Shown in pieces: positions 1-6,838 of a stretch of 24,463 nucleotides of DNA (the first letter of the stretch is position 1; each line of letters opens with the position of its first letter). The DNA lies in the NCBI GenBank assembly GCA_035555595.1, contig DATMGK010000040.1:1-24463 (forward strand). Reading direction: 5' to 3'. This stretch comes from Croceibacterium_A sp035555595. Lineage in GTDB: Bacteria; Pseudomonadota; Alphaproteobacteria; Sphingomonadales; Sphingomonadaceae. The notes beneath the pieces were generated by a model that did not search any database, had not been told where the DNA came from, and saw only the letters and a program-made list of their open reading frames with translations. Made by a program: the position numbers and the translations under genes.

Positions 1-391
1 CATGCTCGCGGGCAACCTCGACTATGGCCGCGTCATCGCGACGCCGGACATGATGGGCATCGTTGGCCGCCTCGGCAAGACGCTGGGTCCGAAGGGCCTG
101 ATGCCGAACCCGAAGCTCGGCACCGTGACCCCCAACGTCGCGCAGGCGGTCAAGGACGCCAAGGGCGGCCAGGTGGAATTCCGTGTTGAAAAGCAGGGCA
201 TCATCCACTCCGGCATCGGCAAGCTGTCCTTCACCGAAGACCAGCTCAAGACGAACTTCGATGCGTTCGTCGATGCCATCGTCAAGGCGAAGCCGGCTGG
301 CGCCAAGGGCAAGTATGTCCAGAAGGTCTCGCTGACCTCCTCGATGGGCCCGGGCCTGAAGATCGATACGACGACCGTCGAAGGCGCCTGA
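1..391 (+). CDS. rplA: 50S ribosomal protein L1, C-terminal part (5' truncated by window)
   Basis: Ribosomal protein L1 binds 23S rRNA at the L1 stalk, helps release deacylated tRNA, and in many bacteria represses its own operon by binding the mRNA. The frame is open from the first base of the window, so the start lies outside. About 129 residues are visible out of a usual 230 or so. The stretch GRLGKTLGPKGLMPNPK near the visible start is the L1 family signature. It is followed by the conserved GGQVEFRVEKQGIIH segment and a typical C-terminus ending in DTTTVEGA. The in-window ATG at position 2 is an internal Met, not the start. A strong terminator follows directly, and no rplJ follows, so in this genome rplA ends its transcript. 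Confidence 0.97.
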   Translation, partial: MLAGNLDYGRVIATPDMMGIVGRLGKTLGPKGLMPNPKLGTVTPNVAQAVKDAKGGQVEFRVEKQGIIHSGIGKLSFTEDQLKTNFDAFVDAIVKAKPAGAKGKYVQKVSLTSSMGPGLKIDTTTVEGA

Positions 392-412
392 GCCTTCCGA
401 TCGAAGATCAGC

Positions 413-448
413 AAAGGGGCCGGCGGAGCGATCCGCCGGCCCCTTTTT
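413..448 (+). terminator. Intrinsic terminator of rplA
   Basis: A perfect 15-bp stem (413-427 with 432-446) closes a GCGA tetraloop and ends in a run of five T (444-448). It lies 22 bp after the rplA stop. The stem is flanked by A on the left and T on the right, so it could also act in reverse, at the end of the converging minus-strand glycosyltransferase gene, whose stop codon overlaps the T-run. Confidence 0.93.
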
Positions 449-1647
449 CATGACATGGAGGTTGTGCCGCCCAGCCAGGGGAACAACCGTGATCGCAGGG
501 CTTCCCGATCATCGGCAACGAAGTGCGGCGCCAGTTGGAGCGCGAGCCGGCGTGCGCGCTGGCTCATCACCTGATCCTGCCAAGCCGCGTGAAACAGATC
601 GAGCAGCATGTCGCGCGGTGAGCTTCGCGGCCAGATAACGCGTGCAACGCCGGCGGTTTCCGCGCGGCGTGCGTGATAGAGTTGTTCGAGGTGCTGGGGG
701 ATACAGACTTGCGGGATACCCGCCGCAAGGCCGAGGCACAGGATGCCATGCTGGCCACTGTTGAGCACGAGCCGGCTGTTCCGCACTATCTCTTCCACCG
801 GTACCGACGCGTCTTCAACGCGGACCCCTGAACCGGTCAGGCGTGCGCGAATATCGGGGGCCACGCCGGGAAGGAACGCTCGCAGCGGGAAACGGGCGGA
901 GCATAGGGCTTCGACGAGACCCTCGTTCGCCAGTTCGGTGGTCGAGAAATAACAGAATGCCTCTTCCCCCGTGCCGTCTGAGCGGCCGCCAAAATCGGTG
1001 ACTGGCGGCATATAGGCGTCGGGATCGCGCCATTCGGCATAGGCGTCCAGCAGGGGTAGGGTGCGGAGGAGATCGTCCGACCGGGCGTAGATATCCGGCA
1101 AGGCTCGCAGGCGGGGCAGCCCCAGCGGACCGAGAGCGTCATTGGCGACCGCAACCAGTTCTGCTTCGACCGCCTCCCGTTCAGCATACTCGGGCAGGAA
1201 TACGGGAAATTCGGGCAGCGTCTGAGGCGGAATGCCGTAACCGGTGCCAACTGCGAGGGCGGGTATCCCGGCGATGCGCGCGGCCAGCAGAGCGCAAGGG
1301 GCATAGTCGCCGATCAGCAGGCTGATCCGCCGTCTTGCCAGCATCTGGAGCCACCAGACCACATTGGCGCGCAGCCGTTGCCCATCGGCGAAACCACAAT
1401 CGTTGAGATAATCGGCCCAAGTGGCGTTGGGCGGCGCCCGGCGCTTCGTGCGGGCAGCCCGCTGGTAGGGCAGCGCGACCCCTGGAAAGACGGCGGTGCA
1501 CCACGGCTCAAGCTCTGCGGCATGTGTCATCCAGCCGAGAGCGGCATCACATTCGGCCATGCCGTGAAGAGCCCGGCCGACCCGGGCCAGCGTGACGACG
1601 TGGCCACGGCCGGCCCCGGCCTCCCATGCGAGCATGACGCGTGTCAT
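448..1647 (-). CDS. Glycosyltransferase-like protein (GT-B / MGT-like fold)
   Basis: This is a predicted cytoplasmic nucleotide-sugar-dependent glycosyltransferase; donor and acceptor are unknown. The N-terminus, MTRVMLAWEAGAGRGHVV, has the Gly-rich loop with a GxGRGH motif typical of the GT-B acceptor domain in macroside/UDP-glucuronosyltransferase-like enzymes. The second half has the pattern of a nucleotide-sugar binding domain (VPVEEIVRNSRLVLNSGQHG, then GIPQVCIPQHLEQLYHARR), comparable to the HGG..P...DQ region of UGTs. I place the start at the ATG at 1647, just before this motif and 31 bp after the stop of the upstream gene. An in-frame ATG at 1725 has a better Shine-Dalgarno (GGAAG) but would overlap the upstream gene and add a low-complexity leader. 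No membrane segment is evident. It follows the Cys-tailed barrel gene on the same strand and is probably co-transcribed, so that protein or an envelope glycan are candidate acceptors (inference). Confidence 0.7.
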   Translation of the reverse strand: MTRVMLAWEAGAGRGHVVTLARVGRALHGMAECDAALGWMTHAAELEPWCTAVFPGVALPYQRAARTKRRAPPNATWADYLNDCGFADGQRLRANVVWWLQMLARRRISLLIGDYAPCALLAARIAGIPALAVGTGYGIPPQTLPEFPVFLPEYAEREAVEAELVAVANDALGPLGLPRLRALPDIYARSDDLLRTLPLLDAYAEWRDPDAYMPPVTDFGGRSDGTGEEAFCYFSTTELANEGLVEALCSARFPLRAFLPGVAPDIRARLTGSGVRVEDASVPVEEIVRNSRLVLNSGQHGILCLGLAAGIPQVCIPQHLEQLYHARRAETAGVARVIWPRSSPRDMLLDLFHAAWQDQVMSQRARRLALQLAPHFVADDREALRSRLFPWLGGTTSMS

Positions 1648-1678
1648 GAACCAGCTTTGTGCACCGCCAGCCTTTGGA

Positions 1679-2545
1679 TCAAGCCGAGCAGTATCCGCCG
1701 CAGGATCCGCAACCCTCGCCGTCATCGTCTTCCGGCGGCGGGGGTGGGGGCAGCGGATCGAGCAGTTCGCGCCGGCCGTTGGAGGCCGTGAATAGATCTT
1801 CGATCAGGCGATTTTCGAGCATTCTGCTGGCCGTATCGTCGGTGCGGCCGCCGAAGCGCAGGCGCAGGCCAGCGAATATGCCCCGGTAGTCGTGGGAACC
1901 GGCCCGGCCCTGAAACAGCAGCGACAGGCCCGAGGTCAGCCTGAGCGAGGCTGATGCGGCCGCTGCGTTACGCCCGCCGGTGCGGCGGAAGCCGACAGAG
2001 AGCGAGGAACCGGGGGTGGGGCTCCAGCCCAGGTCGGCGAAGGCGAACAGTGATTTGCCCTGGCCGTAGACGTCGTAGACATCGTCGGTTGCCGTGGTGC
2101 GAACGTAGACGGTCTGCACTTCGGCATCTTCGTGGCCGGCGACGCCGGACAACCAGAACGGGCCGGACGCGAGCTTGACCTCGCCGCCGATGCGCTTGGT
2201 GGTCAGCCCGCCCGCGCGATCGAGTTCCGAGACGGAGCCATAGACCCCGATAAAGCCTTGCTCGCCCAAGGCGATACCAGCGTGAATAGCGCCGCCGACA
2301 GCGTCTTCGCTGGCGTGATCGAACAGCATGCCATCCGCCTGCCCGACCAGCCCGCCACCGCGCAACTGGAAGCTGGGGAGAGCGCCGCCAGAAAATTCAC
2401 CGTCGCCAGTGCGCTCATCGTCGACAATGCCGGCGAGGCCGTCAGTGCCGAATTCAATTTCCTGCGCCAGCGCGGATGACCATGGCAGCGCCGCACTCAC
2501 CAAGGCGAGCGCGGAGCATCCCTGTATTAATCTACGTGTAATCAT
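1679..2545 (-). CDS. Predicted outer-membrane beta-barrel protein with Pro-rich/Cys-rich C-terminal tail
   Basis: I do not recognise a named family. Residues 1-27 form a signal peptide ending in SALA|QE. Residues about 60-240 alternate in the way amphipathic beta-strands do (for example GGAIHAGIALGEQGFIGVYG, and later SLSVGFRR, LSLLFQGRAG, GIFAGLRLRFGG), which fits a small outer-membrane barrel. The chain does not stop at the last strand: a roughly 45-residue tail follows, with a short helix-like part, six prolines, an acidic EDDD run and the ending GCGSCGGYCSA. The three tail cysteines (279, 282, 286) are the only ones in the mature protein. A CxxCxxxC set suggests metal binding, disulfide exchange or covalent modification; none of these is shown. 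It lies between an HTH-TPR gene and a glycosyltransferase gene. A perfect inverted repeat sits about 70 bp upstream. The function is unknown. Confidence 0.75.
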   Translation of the reverse strand: MITRRLIQGCSALALVSAALPWSSALAQEIEFGTDGLAGIVDDERTGDGEFSGGALPSFQLRGGGLVGQADGMLFDHASEDAVGGAIHAGIALGEQGFIGVYGSVSELDRAGGLTTKRIGGEVKLASGPFWLSGVAGHEDAEVQTVYVRTTATDDVYDVYGQGKSLFAFADLGWSPTPGSSLSVGFRRTGGRNAAAASASLRLTSGLSLLFQGRAGSHDYRGIFAGLRLRFGGRTDDTASRMLENRLIEDLFTASNGRRELLDPLPPPPPPEDDDGEGCGSCGGYCSA

Positions 2546-2615
2546 GGTGATAATTTCCCCCAGAACCGTGGAACTTGCGGCACGGCTCTAGGGGAAATGC
2601 GGATAGAGGCGGGTG

Positions 2616-2637
2616 TTGCAACTTGTTGCAAATTGCA
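2616..2637. promoter_or_regulatory. Candidate operator: 7-2-7 perfect inverted repeat plus an extra half site
   Basis: TTGCAAC-TT-GTTGCAA (2616-2631) is a perfect 16-bp dyad, followed by another TTGCA (2633-2637). It lies 71 bp upstream of the barrel-protein start and downstream of the HTH-TPR stop. It resembles in style the TGCAA-type boxes of alphaproteobacterial Fur/Mur regulators, but it could equally bind the HTH protein encoded next door. Binding is inferred only from symmetry and position. Confidence 0.5.
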
Positions 2638-2666
2638 GAATGTGATGGCCCATCAGTGGCTTGACT

Positions 2667-4040
2667 CTAGGTCTGGCCTGCCGCGGCGCCCGGCAAAGAC
2701 AGGAATTCATTGGGTTTGCGTTCGCGTAGCAGCGCTGCGATCTCGGCGTCATCGCTCCAGCGGGCGCGCATGTGCTGGAGTAATCCTGCGGAGCCCCACA
2801 CCTCGTTGCGCGCCTCAGCCTTCCGCAACACGTTGAGCAGGATGGCCCTGTCACCGGCGCTGGAGGCAACGAAGGCCGGCCATGCCAGCGTGCGCCGGTC
2901 CCCACGGTCCGCTTCGGTAACGGCGGCGGACACGACCTTGGCGACCACTGCGGATGGGCTTTCGGCAAGCAAAGCGCGTAGCTCCGTCGCATAGGCGCTC
3001 AGTCCTTCCTCCTTGCGCAAACCCGCCATTGTTTCGATTTCAGCGACGAAGGTGGGAATGTCGCCCTCTGCCAATGCGATGACCGACAGGTAATCGGGAA
3101 TGGTGGCCAGCGAAGGGTTGTCGCGCCGCAGGGCGATCAGTGCCGCCTTTGCCTCTTGCGTTTCGCCCACAGACCACCTCGCCCAAGCGAGATCGGCGGC
3201 TATGGCGGGCGAGGCCGGTTCCAGCAACTGGGCACCGACGAAACGCTGCAAACCTTCCCTGAATTCCCCGTTGTCGATCAGGGTATTGGCAAACCAGAAC
3301 TGGGTTTGGGCGGACTTGTCATCGATAGCGAGCGCACGGCGAAAGCTCCGCCCGGCTTCGATCCGGTCACCACGCCACCAGTATTCGATAAAGCCCTTGG
3401 CGCGAAGGGCGCTGGCTTGCGCGGGGTCGATCTTGAGTGCTGCATCCACTGCCAACTGCGCACGGGAGAACGCTTCGAGATCGGTAAGCGAGCCGAATTC
3501 GCGTGCCAGCAGGAACGAGTCGGCAAGTGCGGAATAAGCCGGGGCGAAGCCGGGCTCGATCGCAACCACATGCTGCAACTTTTCGATGGCGGAAAGAATG
3601 GAAACCGGGGTGCGGCGTGCCCAGTCGGATCGTGCCTCGACATAGAATGCCGCCGCTTCCTCGCTTTGCGGCACCTGAAGCCTGGGTTCGGCTTTCGGGC
3701 CCGGCCAGGCATACGCGGCCACGCCAAATGCCGCTGCCATCGCCAGGGCCCCGCTGCCGATACGCCACCATTTGCGGCCCGATGCAGCAAGGGGGACGTC
3801 AGTGGGAACTGGCGGCCGGGTGGTATCGCTGTCCTCGTCGCGCAGGCCCTGTTCGCGCGAGGTTTCCAGCCATGCATCCAGTTCTTCGGTCAGGGCATAG
3901 ACGCTGCCGCGCCGCGAACCTGGAATGCGGTGGACAGGCATGCCGCGTTCCGTCGACCACCGGATGACGGTGGTTCGCTCACGGTTGAAATAGGCAGCAA
4001 TGGATTTCCAGCCGTCCAGACGCACTATTCGTTCTCGCAA
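2667..4040 (-). CDS. HTH domain - transmembrane - TPR repeat protein, putative membrane-anchored regulator
   Basis: Residues about 9-58 (WKSIAAYFNRERTTVIRW ... GSVYALTEELDAWL) form an excisionase/MerR-like helix-turn-helix. Similar modules head multidomain TPR or TolB-like proteins in Acidobacteria and relatives. After a charged/Pro linker, residues about 93-112 form one hydrophobic membrane helix, and the rest (about 125-457) is helical with TPR-like repeats (AEEAxxFYxEARxDW, ALAIDDKSAQTQFWFANTLID, FREGLQRFVGAQLLEPASP). The predicted topology is cytoplasmic DNA-binding head and periplasmic TPR domain, so it could sense an envelope signal and control nearby genes directly. The start is uncertain: the frame begins with TTG at 4040, and GTG at 4025 is an alternative; neither has a strong Shine-Dalgarno. 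It lies upstream of, and on the same strand as, the Cys-tailed barrel protein. Specific target and signal are unknown. Confidence 0.72.
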   Translation of the reverse strand: MRERIVRLDGWKSIAAYFNRERTTVIRWSTERGMPVHRIPGSRRGSVYALTEELDAWLETSREQGLRDEDSDTTRPPVPTDVPLAASGRKWWRIGSGALAMAAAFGVAAYAWPGPKAEPRLQVPQSEEAAAFYVEARSDWARRTPVSILSAIEKLQHVVAIEPGFAPAYSALADSFLLAREFGSLTDLEAFSRAQLAVDAALKIDPAQASALRAKGFIEYWWRGDRIEAGRSFRRALAIDDKSAQTQFWFANTLIDNGEFREGLQRFVGAQLLEPASPAIAADLAWARWSVGETQEAKAALIALRRDNPSLATIPDYLSVIALAEGDIPTFVAEIETMAGLRKEEGLSAYATELRALLAESPSAVVAKVVSAAVTEADRGDRRTLAWPAFVASSAGDRAILLNVLRKAEARNEVWGSAGLLQHMRARWSDDAEIAALLRERKPNEFLSLPGAAAGQT

Positions 4041-4132
4041 GTGACGCAGTGAGTAACAAAGCCTTCGTCGCCAGCTTCGCGCTTATCAAGATCGAACAGC
4101 AGCGGCCACGGCTTACTGCGCGGGCCGATGCC

Positions 4133-4894
4133 TCAGATGCCGCCGGGCGTGAAGTCGTGGCCTGCTTCGGCCAGCGCCTCGCTCAACGTGTCGGCACAGC
4201 TCTTGAGCGCACCCGAATCGGTGGACCGAATCACGAAGTTTGCGCCGACCCGCCCTTCACGGAAGAAGGGGTAGCTGCCGATCTGGCATTCGGGATGCGC
4301 TTTCTCCACTTCGCGAAGCAGGTCGGCCACCTCGCTTTCGGGCACCCAGCAGCCGATCGTCTCGCTCAGCAACGGCGCGCCGCCCTGAAGCTCGCCGGTC
4401 AGGGCGTCCAGCATTTGCGCGGCGATGTGCGGCACCCCGGCCATCAGGATCACGTTGCCGATGCGGATGCCCGGTGCGCCGGACATGCGGTTGGGGATCA
4501 GGCCGGCCCCTTCCGGCACGCGGGCCATCCTCAGGCGCGCCTCGTTGATCCCGCCGCGCGTGGCGTAATAGTCTTCGAGGATACGGCGCGCTTCGGGATG
4601 GACGACGACCGGCAGGCCCAGCGCGCTGGCCACGGCATCCACGGTAATATCGTCGTGCGTGGGGCCGATGCCGCCGGTGGTGAACAGATAGTCGTGGGTG
4701 GTGCGCAGGGCGTTGACCGCTTCGGCGATCCGATCTTCCTTGTCGGGCACCACGCGCACTTCCATCAGGCGGATGCCCTGAACGGTCAACCAGCCTGCAA
4801 CCTGCGCGATGTTCCGGTCATGGGTGCGGCCCGAAAGGATTTCGTCCCCGATAATGACGAGGGCCGCGGTCCAGATGCGATCGGGCGAGGGCAT
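4133..4894 (-). CDS. Molybdopterin-binding domain protein (CinA N-terminal / MoaB-Mog type)
   Basis: This is a 253-residue protein made of one MoCF_biosynth domain. The diagnostic pieces are ALVIIGDEILSGRTHDRN near the N-terminus, FTTGGIGPTHDDIT in the middle (the GGxGxTxxD loop that binds molybdopterin in MoaB/Mog/MoeA) and a later AGVPHIAAQML segment. Full CinA proteins are around 410 residues, with a C-terminal nicotinamide-nucleotide amidohydrolase domain. That domain is absent here, so calling it a competence protein would be misleading. Single-domain proteins of this type are common in alphaproteobacteria and are usually annotated as competence/damage-inducible protein A or molybdopterin-binding protein; their physiological role is unclear. 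The ATG at 4894 directly precedes the domain; the Shine-Dalgarno is weak. There is a gap of about 90 bp from the HTH-TPR gene, which is probably a separate unit. Confidence 0.85.
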   Translation of the reverse strand: MPSPDRIWTAALVIIGDEILSGRTHDRNIAQVAGWLTVQGIRLMEVRVVPDKEDRIAEAVNALRTTHDYLFTTGGIGPTHDDITVDAVASALGLPVVVHPEARRILEDYYATRGGINEARLRMARVPEGAGLIPNRMSGAPGIRIGNVILMAGVPHIAAQMLDALTGELQGGAPLLSETIGCWVPESEVADLLREVEKAHPECQIGSYPFFREGRVGANFVIRSTDSGALKSCADTLSEALAEAGHDFTPGGI

Positions 4895-4960
4895 GGAACG
4901 GCGATTAGGGTAAACCGGGCCTTCCGGTAAAGCCTTCCCGCGTGCGGGTTTGCCTGCGCC

Positions 4961-5230
4961 CTACTTTTTCGCCTTCTGGCCGGGGATCTTGGCCAGCTTG
5001 TGCTTCTTCCCGCCCTTCTTGCCCCCTCCGGCCTTCTTGCGGGCGCGCTTTTCTTCTGTCGCCAGCACCGCGTCGGCAAGCCTGCGAATTTCTCGCACGC
5101 GGGGGCGAAACTCGCGGGCAAGGATCGCCTGCGCCAGCCCGGCGAGCGAAAGGCTGTCCCGGTCAGGAGCCGGGGCAGGCGGCGGGCTGTCGGCGGCAGG
5201 TGTGGCTTCGGTCGGCTGGTCTTGGGTCAT
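4961..5230 (-). CDS. Small Lys-rich conserved-type hypothetical protein
   Basis: This is an 89-residue cytoplasmic protein of unknown function. It has three visible parts: an acidic/Pro-Ala-rich N-terminal stretch (residues 1-24), a central predicted amphipathic helix (LAGLAQAILAREFRPRVREIRRLADAVLATEE, about 27-59), and a strongly basic tail rich in KKAGGGKKGGKKHK. The basic tail could bind nucleic acid or the ribosome; this rests on composition alone. The upstream GGGAG is rather far from the ATG. It sits between the molybdopterin-binding gene (66 bp gap) and ppx (about 100 bp gap), all on the same strand. It does not shadow a longer ORF, and its composition fits the local coding GC pattern, so I accept it as real with moderate confidence. 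Confidence 0.62.
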   Translation of the reverse strand: MTQDQPTEATPAADSPPPAPAPDRDSLSLAGLAQAILAREFRPRVREIRRLADAVLATEEKRARKKAGGGKKGGKKHKLAKIPGQKAKK

Positions 5231-5289
5231 GATCGTTCACGCACTCCCTTAGCCTGCAACCTTGCCGTGAGACGCTGGAAAGCAAGCGC

Positions 5290-5312
5290 CCGCAGTGCAT
5301 GTCACATTGCGG
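5290..5312 (-). terminator. Weak hairpin downstream of ppx
   Basis: An 8-bp stem with one G-U pair (5290-5297 with 5305-5312) and a 7-nt loop lies 21 bp beyond the ppx stop. There is no proper U-run after it on the minus strand, only scattered T. It may be a weak terminator or a 3'-end stabiliser for the ppk-ppx mRNA. Confidence 0.3.
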
Positions 5313-5332
5313 TCAGAAATGCGGGTTCGATA

Positions 5333-6838
5333 TCAGCTGGCCTTCTCGCCGATGCGCACCTCAGGCCGCAGGTTAAGCCACTGCGCCAGCGCTTTCAGAT
5401 CGCCGGTTACCTGATCGGACAGCAATTGCGCCCGGTCGGGATCGAGCCTCAGCGTCAGCGTACCCTCTTCACGGCGCAGATCGCTGGTCAGCAGCGATAC
5501 ACGCGAACCAGCGCCCAGCCGGCGACAGAGGCGGAAGGCAAGGCCCCAGCCTGTCGCTTCGCGCAGATTGTCGCGGCTCGTCAGCCGTTCCAGTTCCGGC
5601 GGAAGCGCGGTCTTGCCGCTGGCGGCCAGCAGCATGGCGGTGATGCGCGCGCGGCCATCAGGTTCCAGCCCCGCCCAGCGTTTGTCCATCGCCCAGGCTT
5701 GCGCCTGCCGGGCGCGCATGTTCGGTTCCACCCTTGCGGCCGCCAGCGCCAGCATCGTGGCGGCGAGGCGCAGCCGCTCTCCGCCCGAACCATCGCCGTT
5801 TGCGGCATCGGCGGTCCACGCCGCGATCGCCGCTGCCTGCGTGGCAGATCCGCCGCGCGGTTCGGTGAAGCGGGTCATACCGGCGATCAGCGGGTCCTGC
5901 TGGCGGACTTCCCCAGGCAGGCGCTGGAACAGCAGCCCTTCACGCAGGCCCCACGACGAAAAGACCAGTCCATCGGGCCGCAGTTCAGCCAGCATGGTTC
6001 GCAGCATCGTCGCCGCATCGGGCAGCACCCCGGCGCGGTTGGCCGCGAGGCCCGGAATGGCTGCCAGCTTGTCCACGCTCATGCGCGCCACTTGCTTGGC
6101 GACAAGCTCCGCATCGTCGCTGCTGAGCTTGAAGCCATGGGGGTCGGTCAACGGATAATCGGCATCCTGCATCGCGAACACAGCCAGAGCCCGCCATGTG
6201 CCGCCGACCATATAGAGCGGGCCGGGATGCGCGGCGGCCCATCCGGCGCGGGCCATTTCCTTCTTCACCGCCTTGCGAAATGCGGTACTGCCTTTTTCCC
6301 GCAGCGCGGGCAGCCGCAGCGTGCCGAGCGGCAGGCTGACCCCGTCGTGGCATTCGCCCCGCTCGATCATCACCAGTTCAAGGCTGCCGCCCCCAAGGTC
6401 GGCCACGGTTCCGCGCGCGCCGGGGAAAGCCCCGATCACTCCGAAAGCGGAACCGCGCGCTTCTTCCTCGCCCGTCAGCAATCGGGGCTTCAGGCCCAGT
6501 TGCTCGACACGGTCGAGAAACTCCGGTCCGTTGCTGGCGTCGCGCACGGCGGCGGTTGCCACCGTCTGCACATCGTCAACACCCACATCCGCGACGATCG
6601 CCGCGTATCGGGCCAGCGCGGAGAGTGAGCATTCCATGGCCTTGTCTGGCATGGCGCCGGTTGCTGCCAGATCGCGGCCCAGGCGTGCTGTCACCCGCTC
6701 GTTCAGCCACACGTCGGGCACACGGGCGGACCCGGAATAAATTACCAGTCGCACCGTGTTCGAACCGATATCGATCACCGCGCGATCAGGGCGGTCTTCC
6801 AGACTGGACGCGCGGCGGCTGTTCCCGAACCCGGTCAC
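5333..6838 (-). CDS. ppx: Exopolyphosphatase / guanosine pentaphosphatase (Ppx/GppA family)
   Basis: It hydrolyses terminal phosphate from polyphosphate (Ppx) or pppGpp (GppA); the sequence alone does not separate the two. The neighbouring ppk favours Ppx. The N-terminal ASKHA phosphatase signature is RAVIDIGSNTVRLVIYSG (around residues 20-37), and the second nucleotide-binding loop is TVADLGGGSLELVMIERGE. The C-terminal half (helical, around residues 310-501) corresponds to the HD-like domain of long Ppx proteins, and the length of 501 aa matches the family. I chose the GTG at 6838 because it overlaps the ppk stop as GTGA (6835-6838), the usual sign of translational coupling. An in-frame ATG at 7009 would place 57 nonsense-like residues inside ppk. 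It is co-transcribed with ppk. Confidence 0.92.
   Translation of the reverse strand: MTGFGNSRRASSLEDRPDRAVIDIGSNTVRLVIYSGSARVPDVWLNERVTARLGRDLAATGAMPDKAMECSLSALARYAAIVADVGVDDVQTVATAAVRDASNGPEFLDRVEQLGLKPRLLTGEEEARGSAFGVIGAFPGARGTVADLGGGSLELVMIERGECHDGVSLPLGTLRLPALREKGSTAFRKAVKKEMARAGWAAAHPGPLYMVGGTWRALAVFAMQDADYPLTDPHGFKLSSDDAELVAKQVARMSVDKLAAIPGLAANRAGVLPDAATMLRTMLAELRPDGLVFSSWGLREGLLFQRLPGEVRQQDPLIAGMTRFTEPRGGSATQAAAIAAWTADAANGDGSGGERLRLAATMLALAAARVEPNMRARQAQAWAMDKRWAGLEPDGRARITAMLLAASGKTALPPELERLTSRDNLREATGWGLAFRLCRRLGAGSRVSLLTSDLRREEGTLTLRLDPDRAQLLSDQVTGDLKALAQWLNLRPEVRIGEKAS

Noticed and set aside
5000..6628. 542-aa open frame on the plus strand opposite ppx
   Set aside because: It is a shadow of ppx: it runs through the ppx catalytic motifs on the other strand and its translation is low-complexity Arg/Gly/His-rich.
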